64,000 nucleotides of DNA from Fermentibacter danicus (lineage in GTDB: Bacteria > Fermentibacterota > Fermentibacteria > Fermentibacterales > Fermentibacteraceae): assembly GCA_001618615.1 (NCBI GenBank), contig LKHB01000226.1:1-64000 (forward strand). Reading direction: 5' to 3'. Every line of letters begins with the position of its first letter. Position 1 is the first letter of the stretch. The position numbers were made by a program, and so were the translations under genes. A model generated the notes under the pieces. It was not told the DNA's origin. It ran no database searches and saw only the letters and a list, made by a program, of their open reading frames with translations. Of this stretch, positions 50,889 through 59,680 are shown in pieces.

Positions 50889-52043
50889 TCAGGCGTGGTA
50901 TTCCTGGAAAACGGCGGAGTCCAGCATGGAGAGGGCAGTCTCGACCGACAGATCGTCCGACGGCTGACATGTCCAGCTCCTCATCCGTACCGAGTCGATG
51001 CGGTCGCCTTCCTCGTTGCTGGTTCCGGGGATCTCCCGTGCAAGCCTGCTCATGACGATTTCCAGGCCCTCCTCGCCCGTTCCGGGCAGGAGGAGAAGGA
51101 TGGAATCCCGCGATATCCTTATCCCGGTGTCGATGTTGCGCATCGCCGCCTTCAGATGGTTGGCGCACATGCGCATGACCTCCCGCGCCAGAAGGCGGTC
51201 GGGCAGCGAGCCCTGCGGGATCTGGAGCTCTATCAGGGACAGCGGGCTCGAGAAACGCCTCACCCTTTCGAGTTCCGAATCCATCCGGGTGCTGAGCTGG
51301 TTCCGCCCGGGGAGAGCGGTATCAGGATCGAGGTCCGCGGCTATTTCGAAGCGTTCGAGCAGACGGATGTTCTCGTTGGCTGCGGCTCCGATGGCGGCGA
51401 TGGCCCGGACGCGCTCCCTCACGAGCGTTGCCGTCGGGGGGATCGAATTGAGGCAGAGCACGCCGAAGAGGACGCCCTGGCTCATCATAGGCGCCGCGAA
51501 ATCGGGCACGTATCCCGGTATCGCCGAGGACTCGATCTGTTTCTTCACGAGGACGGACTCCCTGCGGAACTCCTCGGCCGAGAATATCCTCCCCGTCTCG
51601 GCCACGAAGCCTACGTGACCCTCGCCGACACCGAAGGCGAGATGGGTCCGGAGCCGGTCCGACAGCCCCTCCTGGAAGTCGAGGCTCAGTCTCCTGCCGG
51701 TCCTGTCGGCAAGGAAGATCGCAATCCCGGCGGCGCCGGTCATGTGCTTGACGGCCCTCGCCATGAATTCCGCCAGCTCCTCCGCCTTGCGGGCGGAGAA
51801 TATCTGTTTCACGAACTCGGGCAGGAGGATGGCCAGATCCCTGTGCTGCTGTATCTCCCTGGCCTGGCCGGCGTTCTTCTCGGAATCCTCCCTGAGTTCC
51901 CTGCGCAGGTTCTCTATCTCCTTCATGCAGAGATTGTTGCGCTCTTCCAGAAGCTTCCGCCTGGATCCGGCAAGGAGTATGAAGTGAAGAAAGACAGCGG
52001 CTGCCAGGACGAATCCTGCAATTGCGCCAACTACATATTCCAA
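50889..52043 (-). CDS. Membrane GAF protein with degenerate GGDEF domain
   Basis: 384 residues: membrane helix at 4-25, coiled coil at about 28-68, GAF-like domain at about 75-230 (AGIAIFLADRTGRRLSLDFQEG in part), then a GGDEF-fold domain at about 235-384 (DLDPDTALPGRNQLSTRMDSEL matches the usual D-x-L-T-G-L-P-N-R region). At the active site G-G-D-E-F reads S-R-D-S-I (311-315), and the metal Asp of the first motif is also missing. It is unlikely to make c-di-GMP; a receptor or signalling scaffold role is possible. It sits inside the purine gene run, 12 bases before purL. Confidence 0.75.
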   Translation of the reverse strand: MEYVVGAIAGFVLAAAVFLHFILLAGSRRKLLEERNNLCMKEIENLRRELREDSEKNAGQAREIQQHRDLAILLPEFVKQIFSARKAEELAEFMARAVKHMTGAAGIAIFLADRTGRRLSLDFQEGLSDRLRTHLAFGVGEGHVGFVAETGRIFSAEEFRRESVLVKKQIESSAIPGYVPDFAAPMMSQGVLFGVLCLNSIPPTATLVRERVRAIAAIGAAANENIRLLERFEIAADLDPDTALPGRNQLSTRMDSELERVRRFSSPLSLIELQIPQGSLPDRLLAREVMRMCANHLKAAMRNIDTGIRISRDSILLLLPGTGEEGLEIVMSRLAREIPGTSNEEGDRIDSVRMRSWTCQPSDDLSVETALSMLDSAVFQEYHA

Positions 52044-52130
52044 TCCGGCACCTCCCTCCCGGAGGAAGACGGTTGCGACATCATGCGGCTGGATAATATC
52101 GGCGGTGCGGTCCGTCCCGCCAACACGCCG

Positions 52131-53432
52131 TCACCGGCGTTCCGGCAGCACTCTGCGGAGCATTTCGTCCTCGTGGCGTATGTGGCGCTCCAGGCTGCAG
52201 AGGTCGGCCAGCGCCGCTGGATCGAGCACGGAGGATATGTCGTCCTCCAGCGCGGCTTCGCGGAGGAAGCTCCCCCCGCTCTCCTGGGCGCGCATGGAGG
52301 CCCGCTGCACGGCTGCATAAGCCCTCTCGCGGGTATAGCCGCGGTCGATCAGGGCCAGCAGCACGGCCTGCGAGGCGTAGCGGTCCCCTCCCAGGGCGAG
52401 ATTGCGCGAAACCGCCGTGGGGAAGATGCGCAGCCCCGAGGCGAGATCGGCGGCGCGCCCCAGAGCGTACAGGGCCACGCCGCAGGCGTCCGGCAGTATG
52501 AACCTCTCGGCGGACGAATGGCTGATGTCCCTCTCGTGCCAGAGCGCCGAGTTCTCGAGGCCGGTCTGAAGATATCCGCGGAGGAGTCTGGCGAAGCCGC
52601 AGAGCCTCTCGCTCTGTACCGGATTCCTCTTGTGGGGCATTGCGCTCGAGCCCTTCTGACCGGACCCGAAGGATTCCTCCACCTCCCCGACCTCGGTTCT
52701 CTGGAGGTGTCTGACCTCCGTGGCGAACCTCTCCACGGCCGTGCCGATCGAGGCGAGCGAGAACAGGAAGGCGGCATGCCTGTCGCGGGCGACGACCTGT
52801 GTGGCGACGTCCTCACGTCGGAGGCCGAGCTTCGCCATGACGTACTCCTCGACGGACGGATCGAGATGGGCATAAGTGCCGACGGCGCCCGACAACTTGC
52901 CAACGCAGGCTTCGGCAGAAGCCTCCGAGAAGCGGCGCTCCACACGCCGGCACTCCGTCAGGAATCCTGCGAACTTCAGCGCGAGTGTCGTAGGTTCGGC
53001 ATGCATCCCATGAGTCCGGCCGATGCAGGCGATACCCCTTGTCCTCTCGACGAGAGACTCCAGCGCTCTGCCATAGGCGGCTAAAGCATCCGATATGAGC
53101 TTCGACGAGTCTCTGATCTGCATGGCGAGAGCGGTATCCAGTATGTCGCTGGAGGTCATCCCGTAGTGGATGTGTCTGGATTCGGGGCCGAGCCCCTCGG
53201 AGACGCAGGTGAGGAATGCGACCACGTCATGCCTGGTCTCCAGTTCTATCTCGGCGATCCGTGCCGGATCGAACCTGGCCCCCGCCCGGATCAGATCGAG
53301 GTCGCCCTGCGGAACCTCCCCGGCTAGGACGCGGGCCTCGACCGCCAGTATCTCGATGGAAAGCCATCTGGAGAAGCGGGACTCGTCGGACCAGATCGCT
53401 GTCATCTCTGGAACGGAATACCTGTCGATCAA
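52131..53432 (-). CDS. purB: Adenylosuccinate lyase
   Basis: 433 residues. Fumarase/aspartase superfamily: RHDVVAFLTCV, HYGMTSSDILDTALAMQ, GRTHGMHAEPTTLALK with the catalytic His, and the signature GSSAMPHKRNP. It acts twice in purine synthesis (SAICAR and adenylosuccinate cleavage). It starts 44 bases after the IspH-UbiA gene; 87 bases separate it from the GAF/GGDEF gene. Confidence 0.97.
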   Translation of the reverse strand: MIDRYSVPEMTAIWSDESRFSRWLSIEILAVEARVLAGEVPQGDLDLIRAGARFDPARIAEIELETRHDVVAFLTCVSEGLGPESRHIHYGMTSSDILDTALAMQIRDSSKLISDALAAYGRALESLVERTRGIACIGRTHGMHAEPTTLALKFAGFLTECRRVERRFSEASAEACVGKLSGAVGTYAHLDPSVEEYVMAKLGLRREDVATQVVARDRHAAFLFSLASIGTAVERFATEVRHLQRTEVGEVEESFGSGQKGSSAMPHKRNPVQSERLCGFARLLRGYLQTGLENSALWHERDISHSSAERFILPDACGVALYALGRAADLASGLRIFPTAVSRNLALGGDRYASQAVLLALIDRGYTRERAYAAVQRASMRAQESGGSFLREAALEDDISSVLDPAALADLCSLERHIRHEDEMLRRVLPERR

Positions 53433-53475
53433 GTCTTGACCTCCGGCTGTCGGGACGAATCGGGCCTGAACACGA

Positions 53476-55221
53476 TCACCGGCCCATGATAAGAGCGAAA
53501 GCCAGGGATGCGGCTCCGGCTGCGAAGAGCGCGCCGTCTCCGGCGATGCGGGTGATCAGCTCGCCGGGGAACGGTGTGCGGCTGACGCGCGAATACCCCC
53601 AGAGAAGATACACGTTGCCTACCAGCGCGAAGAGCGCGCCCACGGGCAGGAATCCCGCGACGACGGACGCCGTGGTCAGGATCACGGGGGCGCCCATGAA
53701 GACCAGGAGCAGGTTCCTGCTGTTGCGGACGCCGAGGGCGAGCGGGATCGTGTCCCTCCCGATCATCGCATCCCCCTGGATGTCTACCAGGTCCATCATC
53801 AGCGACCTGCCCAGGAAAAGGAAGAAGAGATGAAGCGACCATACGGCCACCCCAGGCCAGGGTATCCCGTTCACGCCGCGGAGGCTTTCCGCCGCCACCG
53901 GAAGCAGGCTGAGGAATATGACCCAGCCCAGGGCGAACAGTATGTCGCGGGAGCCCGGGATCGCTCTCAGTCCGCCGGGAGGAAGCCTGCTGCTCCCCAG
54001 GAGCGGGCTGGAGTATGCCGCATAGAGTGCGAGAGACAATGCGTAGACGATCCCGTAGACGGCATCGAGCCTCAGGGCGAGGCAGACGGCGATGGCCAGC
54101 GCGGTCAAGCCGCTTACGGCGAAGGACTTGACGCGCTTCCGTATGAATACCTGCCTCTCCTCGCTCTCGACTCTGGAGAAGCCTGATTCGAGTATTGCGT
54201 TGAAGTTGTGGAGCGCGAAGAGCACGAGAGCCGACACTACGGACGGCAGGAGCCTGGACATGGCGCTCCTCCCCGTCATCGCCCCTCCGGCAAGGCCGAT
54301 CAGCAGAGCCGTTACGAGGATATGCCAGTTGGCGAAGACGAGATTCCGGAGAATCCGGTAGGCCGCCCTCACCCGCGTTCCCTGGATCTCCTGGAGCCTG
54401 CCGAGCACCCTCCTGATGGCCCAGCTCGGAGTGGAGGCGCCTGCGGTCAGGACTATGCGTCTGAAGGCGCCGATGACCGCCGGATCGAGATCCTCCGCTT
54501 TTTCGACGAGCATGGCGGGCAGGCCGTGGTCACCTGCTATGGCCGCGAGACGCGCCGTATTGGCGCTGTCCCTCCCGCCGACGACCACTACGCAGTCGGC
54601 ATTGGGGAACAGGCGACGCAGCTCCTCCTGCCTGGAGGAGGTGGACTCGCATATCGTATTCTCCCAGCGGAGGTTCGGAAACCGATCGAGGAGCGCTTCT
54701 ACGGTCCTGTCGAAGAGTTCGTAATCCTGCGTGGTCTGCGAGAGAAGGAAGGGGTTCCCGAGAGGCGGGAGCGCCGCCACGTCCGAAGGGCCCTGGATCA
54801 CGAAGGACGACTCCCCGCCCGCATAGGATCTCAGCGCTCTGACCTCCTGGTGCCCTGGATCCCCGAGTATTATCACGTCGTGGCCTTCCGCCCGCCTCGA
54901 ACCCGCTACGGAAAGCGCCCGGCCGACCCTCGGACAGGTGAGATCCTTGATCTTGACGGATTCGTTTTCGGAAAGGATCCGCCGTTCCTCCAGAGTCGTT
55001 CCGTGAGTCCTGAGGAACAGTACCCCGCCGTCGGTCGTACACGGATCCTCGCAGCACTCGACCCCTCTCTCCGCGAGCGCTTCCAGCACGAGTGGATTGT
55101 GCACGAGCGGCCCGACAACGCGAAACGGACCCTTGCCCCGCTTGAGTTCGGCCAGGACCAGATCGACGGCTCTGCGGACCCCCCAGCAGAAGCCGGAACT
55201 CCTTGCGACCGTTACGCTCAA
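53476..55221 (-). CDS. IspH (LytB) fused to a UbiA-type membrane prenyltransferase domain
   Basis: 581 residues in one uninterrupted frame. Residues 1-275 are a complete IspH: cluster cysteines C12 (GFCWGV), C96 (DLTCP) and C191 (NTICEST), with H41, H73, H124 and E126 (GHQEV), and AGASTPSW near the end. IspH makes IPP and DMAPP from HMBPP. Residues ~290-581 form about eight membrane helices with the UbiA second Asp motif D-x2-D-x3-D at 477-484 (MDLVDIQGD). The first motif is altered to HNFNAILES, lacking the usual Asp residues. The start is TTG after GGAGGA. Substrate of the UbiA part unknown. Confidence 0.88.
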   Translation of the reverse strand: MSVTVARSSGFCWGVRRAVDLVLAELKRGKGPFRVVGPLVHNPLVLEALAERGVECCEDPCTTDGGVLFLRTHGTTLEERRILSENESVKIKDLTCPRVGRALSVAGSRRAEGHDVIILGDPGHQEVRALRSYAGGESSFVIQGPSDVAALPPLGNPFLLSQTTQDYELFDRTVEALLDRFPNLRWENTICESTSSRQEELRRLFPNADCVVVVGGRDSANTARLAAIAGDHGLPAMLVEKAEDLDPAVIGAFRRIVLTAGASTPSWAIRRVLGRLQEIQGTRVRAAYRILRNLVFANWHILVTALLIGLAGGAMTGRSAMSRLLPSVVSALVLFALHNFNAILESGFSRVESEERQVFIRKRVKSFAVSGLTALAIAVCLALRLDAVYGIVYALSLALYAAYSSPLLGSSRLPPGGLRAIPGSRDILFALGWVIFLSLLPVAAESLRGVNGIPWPGVAVWSLHLFFLFLGRSLMMDLVDIQGDAMIGRDTIPLALGVRNSRNLLLVFMGAPVILTTASVVAGFLPVGALFALVGNVYLLWGYSRVSRTPFPGELITRIAGDGALFAAGAASLAFALIMGR

Positions 55222-55301
55222 TCAATCCTCCAGTAGGGGAGTATTCCCGGGATGGAATCCATAGGAGAGACATGTCGTGGTCGGAGACTCCCGGGCAGGA
55301 T

Positions 55302-55337
55302 GGAAAAGAAGAGGGGCGCCGGCAAAGCCGGCGCCCC
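55302..55337 (-). terminator. Terminator of the small secreted protein gene
   Basis: A perfect 11-bp stem (GGGGCGCCGGC / GCCGGCGCCCC) with a 3-base loop at 55313-55337, followed on the minus strand by TCTTCTTTTCC. It lies 23 bases after the stop codon of the 55361-55975 gene. Confidence 0.85.
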
Positions 55338-55360
55338 TGCAGCCACGAACCTGTAGAACC

Positions 55361-55975
55361 TTAGTTGTACAGGGCCTTGATGCTGCCCCAGGTGGAGCTG
55401 CTCAGAGCCATCGTGCCGGTGGTGCGGACGAAGTAGTCGCCCAGCTCGCCCCACGGCTCCCAGACGATGAAGTCGTCGCTGAAGAAGCTGTGGCAGACGG
55501 CCGGAGGACTGGGGTCGCCGAGGATCGAAGGCCAGCCGCCGCTGGAAAGCTCGGTGTTGGCGATGATCCAGAAATTGGCCTCGCAGACCAGCTCGGGGCT
55601 GTAGTTGGCGTAGCATGCCGCGTAGTGGAGAGCCGTGACCGAGGTCTGGTTGAGCTGGGTCACAGGAGCGCTGGCATCGCCGTTGTAGACTTCGCAGTAG
55701 AAGGAGGCGGTGTCCCAGGGATAGCTCGAGTGATGGAAGAACCAAAGCTCGGCGTTCTGGGCGTTCCAGCTCGAGCCGGAACCGCCGCCGAAGTCGGCGA
55801 GGTTGAACCAGGTGCCCCTGTAGAGCCCGCCCCAGGTCAGCCAGTTGGCCGTACCGTCATCGTACGACAATTGATCGTCCGTGTTGGGGATGGACAGAGG
55901 CTGATCGAGCCTCACGCTATTCGCGGCGAAGGCTGCGACAGCGAGAGCGGCAAGGACCAAAAGAACCCTCTTCAT
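55361..55975 (-). CDS. Small secreted protein of unknown function
   Basis: 204 residues. Clear signal peptide (MKRVLLVLAALAVAAFAANS). The mature part is rich in Trp, Tyr, Phe, Ser and Asn (for example YDDGTANWLTWGG and ELWFFHHSSYPWD) and reads like an all-beta jelly-roll; GELGDYFVRTTGTM ends the domain. No sorting domain like that of the seven-repeat protein. Its own promoter and a strong terminator make it a single-gene unit, which suggests high or separate expression. GAGAGGGGG lies before the ATG; a longer in-frame extension to 56044 is not credible. I do not recognise the family. Confidence 0.75.
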   Translation of the reverse strand: MKRVLLVLAALAVAAFAANSVRLDQPLSIPNTDDQLSYDDGTANWLTWGGLYRGTWFNLADFGGGSGSSWNAQNAELWFFHHSSYPWDTASFYCEVYNGDASAPVTQLNQTSVTALHYAACYANYSPELVCEANFWIIANTELSSGGWPSILGDPSPPAVCHSFFSDDFIVWEPWGELGDYFVRTTGTMALSSSTWGSIKALYN

Positions 55976-56015
55976 GGATGCCCCCTCTCTAGGGTTGTTG
56001 GGTATTCGCGGTGCT

Positions 56016-56044
56016 AGTATGGAAGAGGCATCCCGGGGTGTCAA
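56016..56044 (-). promoter_or_regulatory. Promoter of the small secreted protein gene
   Basis: Minus strand: TTGACA (56039-56044), 17-base spacer, CATACT (56016-56021), about 40 bases before the ATG at 55975. The -35 overlaps the last codons of uvrB. Confidence 0.7.
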
Positions 56045-58035
56045 CCCCTGTGGCCGGATGCTCCGGGAATCTCCCTGAGCACCTTTCTCAACTCGTCTCT
56101 CAGCCTCGCGGCCTCCTCGAACTCGAGTCTGGCCGCTGATTCGAGCATCAGCTTCTCGATTCGCGCAGCCGCCCTCTCCGGATCCTCACCGGGATCGACC
56201 AGCGCGGCCGGCGCCTCGTCGCGCTTCATCGAATCAGCGATGCTGGTGGCGCGGATTATCTCCTCGCGGGTCTTCACAATCCCCCTGGGAACGACTCCGT
56301 GCGCGGCGTTGTAGGCCGTCTGTATCTCTCTCCTCCGCCCGGTCTCCGCGATGGCGTCACGCATGGAATCCGTGATCGAATCCGCATACATGACGACGCG
56401 GCCCGCGAGATTCCTCGCCGCCCTGCCGGCGGTCTGGATCAGGCTCGTCCTGGAGCGCAGGAAGCCCTCCTTGTCGGCGTCCATGACGGCCACCAGCGAC
56501 ACCTCCGGCAGGTCGAGACCCTCCCTGAGAAGGTTGACCCCCACCAGGACATCGAATTCCGCGAGGCGGAGTTCTCTGAGGATCGATACTCGCTCGAGCG
56601 CGTCTATCTCGCTGTGGACATACTTCGTCCTGATGCCGAGGCCGTCCATGTACGAAGCGAGCTGTTCGGCCATCTTCTTGGTCAGCGTGGTCACGAGGAC
56701 CCTGCCGCCTTCCGCCGTCGTTCCGCGTATCTCTTCGATCAGATCGTCCACCTGACCCACTGCGGGCCGCACCAGAATGACTGGATCGACCAGGCCCGTG
56801 GGCCGGACGATCAGTTCGACCACGCGCTCCGATCTATCGAGTTCGTATTCGGCCGGAGTCGCAGAAAGGCAGATCTTCTGGCCGGTCATCCGCTCGAACT
56901 CCTCGAGGAAGAGCGGCCTGTTGTCGAGGGCCGACGGGAGACGGAAGCCGTGCTCCACCAGCGTCTCCTTCCTCGCCCTGTCGCCGCGGTACATGCCCCT
57001 GATCTGCGGGATGGTCCTGTGCGATTCGTCGATGAAGACGATCATGTCCCGGGGGAAGTAGTCGAGAAGGCATGCGGGCCTCTCCCCTTCCGCCCGCCCG
57101 GCCAGATGGCGGCTGTAGTTCTCGATCCCCGGGCAGAACCCCGTCTGGGAAAGCAGCTCCAGATCGTAGCCGGTTCTCGCCTGAAGCCTCTGTGCCTCCA
57201 GCAGCCTGCCTCTGGCCTTCAGCCAGAGGAGCCTCTCCTCGAGCTCCTTCTCGATCAGGGTGATGGCCCTGTCCAGGTCGGGCGCTGCGGTGACGAAGTG
57301 CTTGGCCGGATAGACGAAGACCCTCTCCATCTCCCCCAGCAGCGTCCCCGTGAGATGGTCCATCTCCCGGATGGACTCGATCTCGTTGCCGAAGTACTCC
57401 ACCCTGATGCCCGTATCGGCGTAGGAAGGGACTATGTCGACCACGTCGCCCCTCACCCTGAACCTGCTCCTGGTGAGCGCTATGTCGTTGCGCTCGTACT
57501 GCATCTCGACGAGGGACATGCACAGCTTCTCGGGAGGGAGCACATCCCCCCGGGCAAGTTCGAGACCGACCGACCGGAAGGTGGAGGGGTTGCCCAGGCC
57601 GTAGATGCAGCTCACCGAGGCCACCACGATAACGTCGCGCCTCGACATCAGGGCCGCGGTGGCCTTGAGCCTCAGGCGGTCGAGTTCGTCGTTCAGGTCG
57701 GCGTCCTTCTCGATGTACATGTCCGAGGAGGGAATGTAGGCTTCCGGCTGGTAGTAGTCGTAGTAGCTCACGAAGTACTCGACGGCGGCGTCCGGGAAGA
57801 AGCCCCGGAGCTCGGAGTAGAGCTGGGCGGCGAGAGTCTTGTTGTGGCTGAGAACCAGGACCGGGCGGTCGAAACGCTCGATCACCTTTGCAATCGTGAA
57901 GGTCTTGCCCGATCCCGTGACCCCGAGGAGGGTCTGCCATTCGAACCCGGAGCCTATTCCGTCCGCCAGATCCTCGATCGCGCGTGGCTGGTCGCCGGCG
58001 GGCTCAAAGGCGGACTCAACCCTGAACAGCCCCAC
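56041..58035 (-). CDS. uvrB: Excinuclease ABC subunit B
   Basis: 664 residues. Damage-verifying helicase of nucleotide excision repair. Walker A LLGVTGSGKTFT, the beta-hairpin YYDYYQPEAYIPSSD, helicase motif II region FIDESHRT, RVSILRELR, LVGVNLLREGLDLPEVSLV and the C-terminal UVR motif (AARLEFEEAARLRDELR) are all present. The start is GTG at 58035, overlapping the end of pheT by 20 bases with a GGAG before it. Confidence 0.97.
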   Translation of the reverse strand: MGLFRVESAFEPAGDQPRAIEDLADGIGSGFEWQTLLGVTGSGKTFTIAKVIERFDRPVLVLSHNKTLAAQLYSELRGFFPDAAVEYFVSYYDYYQPEAYIPSSDMYIEKDADLNDELDRLRLKATAALMSRRDVIVVASVSCIYGLGNPSTFRSVGLELARGDVLPPEKLCMSLVEMQYERNDIALTRSRFRVRGDVVDIVPSYADTGIRVEYFGNEIESIREMDHLTGTLLGEMERVFVYPAKHFVTAAPDLDRAITLIEKELEERLLWLKARGRLLEAQRLQARTGYDLELLSQTGFCPGIENYSRHLAGRAEGERPACLLDYFPRDMIVFIDESHRTIPQIRGMYRGDRARKETLVEHGFRLPSALDNRPLFLEEFERMTGQKICLSATPAEYELDRSERVVELIVRPTGLVDPVILVRPAVGQVDDLIEEIRGTTAEGGRVLVTTLTKKMAEQLASYMDGLGIRTKYVHSEIDALERVSILRELRLAEFDVLVGVNLLREGLDLPEVSLVAVMDADKEGFLRSRTSLIQTAGRAARNLAGRVVMYADSITDSMRDAIAETGRRREIQTAYNAAHGVVPRGIVKTREEIIRATSIADSMKRDEAPAALVDPGEDPERAAARIEKLMLESAARLEFEEAARLRDELRKVLREIPGASGHRG

Positions 58036-59680
58036 CGAGCGACTCCAGATCCAGCTCGAATGCAGCCACCGGCCGGGTTATCCCCAGTTCGTCGAGGATC
58101 GACGGATGAACCTCTCCCATGACGCCCGCCTCGCGTCCGTCCACCATCAGGGTGCAGGAGCGGCCCGGGATGAACCTGTCGTCCCCGGAGGGCGTCAGGG
58201 CGAGGCTGTGACCGCGTCCGTGGCAGATGAGCCCGATTACCGAGTGCACGTCCCCGAAGCCCGCATCGTTCCCCGAGATGGAGACGGCCAGTCTGACGAC
58301 CGTGCGCAGGTCTCCGGAGCCGTTTTCGAGAACCTCGCCCACCTCGAAGACCCGGTGCGGGTACGGGGTGTGCGAACTCACGGCCTCGACCCCCAGAAGG
58401 CCTGGGATCAGGCTGTTCCTGACGGCGCCGTACTCCAGAGTCATGGGATTCTCGATCCTCACTATGCCCGGCGGGGTGCCCGGCCTGCCCTCCGAGGTGA
58501 GAATCGGCAGCAACACCTCCTCGCAACCTGCTCCGGCGAGCATGATCCTCACCGCGTCTGCCAGATCCTCGATCGCGGCGGAGGCTCCGATCGTATAGCC
58601 CTCCGGCATGAGGGGCTCGAACCTGTTCAGTCCGTACCCCACGGCGATGTCCTCGATCAGGTCCACCTCGTGCATCCCGTCGTGCCTGTACGGCGGCATC
58701 CGGGCTTCGACGACGGCGCCGTCTATTGTCCAGGAGTCCCATCCCATCCCGGCCAGCGAACGCTCTATCGCGGCATCGTCGGGGAGAATCCCGAGGACCG
58801 TCGATATGCGCTCCCGGGTGGTCGAGAGGGTGTCGCAGAACCTGCGGGGCGTTATCGAGACGGAGCCGCCGTCGGGGGTTTCGCGGGGATACCCGATCTC
58901 CACGGGTTCGATCCTGAATCCGCGGTCCTCCAGGTTGCATGCTAGTATCGAGGCGGTAAGGCCGACGGTGTTCCAGTCGGTGCCTGTGACCTCGCAGAAG
59001 AGATCGCGGTCGCCGACCGAGACGCGGCCGGTTCCCTCGCTGTTGATGACGGGAGGGAACGACAGCACGCTGCCGGAGGAGTCCGAGATAAGGGGACAGA
59101 GCGCCCCCTCTTCCACGAGGTGGGCGTATTTCCTGCCGGTCTCGGTGTCGCTCAACACCCCGGACAGGGTCATCTCCGAATCGCACCCGAGCGGGGTGAA
59201 GCGAACCGAATCGCGGGGAACGGCCGAATACCTCACCGGGAAGGAGATGCACCCGCTCCTGTAGAATCCGATGGCGGCGGTCTTCCTGTTTCTGCCGAAG
59301 GAGCCCGCCAGCTTCTCTTGGGCGGCCACGAGAGCGGCGAGAGCCTCCTCGTCGATCGGAGGTCCGGAGGCCTTGAAGGCGGCTATCCACGGCCGGACGG
59401 CGGTGACCGAGTCATCCACCTCGATCCGTACCGAAGGTTCCGGGAGATCGACCAGATATCTGCGGGAGTAGCCGTTCAGGGCCGAGATGCCCCGCGCCAC
59501 ACCCTCCGCGCACCAGAGATCGGGGCGGTTCGTGTCGTTGAGTTCGATCTTGAGCAGCTCGCCACCGGTCTTGAGTTCGCCCTTGAGCGAGGCGAGAAGC
59601 TCCTCCAGGACCGCGTCGTCCCCGGGCAGAGAGGGGCAGAGCCTCTCGAGATCCCTCCGCGCGACCTCTATCTTAGGCAT
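58016..59680 (-). CDS. pheT: Phenylalanyl-tRNA synthetase beta chain, archaeal/eukaryotic type
   Basis: 554 residues, against ~800 for the usual bacterial PheT. The N-terminal OB (tRNA-binding, EMAP-like) domain of bacterial PheT is absent; the protein begins PKIEVARRDLERL and quickly reaches LNDTNRPDLWCAEGVARGI, the archaeal-type B3/B4 entry. GYGLNRFEPLMPEG, IENPMTLEYGAVRNSLIPGLL and RVFEVGEVLENG are class II core blocks in the same branch. It forms the heterotetramer with PheS and is overlapped by it (8 bases). Archaeal-type PheRS is known in some bacteria, notably spirochaetes. Confidence 0.9.
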   Translation of the reverse strand: MPKIEVARRDLERLCPSLPGDDAVLEELLASLKGELKTGGELLKIELNDTNRPDLWCAEGVARGISALNGYSRRYLVDLPEPSVRIEVDDSVTAVRPWIAAFKASGPPIDEEALAALVAAQEKLAGSFGRNRKTAAIGFYRSGCISFPVRYSAVPRDSVRFTPLGCDSEMTLSGVLSDTETGRKYAHLVEEGALCPLISDSSGSVLSFPPVINSEGTGRVSVGDRDLFCEVTGTDWNTVGLTASILACNLEDRGFRIEPVEIGYPRETPDGGSVSITPRRFCDTLSTTRERISTVLGILPDDAAIERSLAGMGWDSWTIDGAVVEARMPPYRHDGMHEVDLIEDIAVGYGLNRFEPLMPEGYTIGASAAIEDLADAVRIMLAGAGCEEVLLPILTSEGRPGTPPGIVRIENPMTLEYGAVRNSLIPGLLGVEAVSSHTPYPHRVFEVGEVLENGSGDLRTVVRLAVSISGNDAGFGDVHSVIGLICHGRGHSLALTPSGDDRFIPGRSCTLMVDGREAGVMGEVHPSILDELGITRPVAAFELDLESLGGAVQG

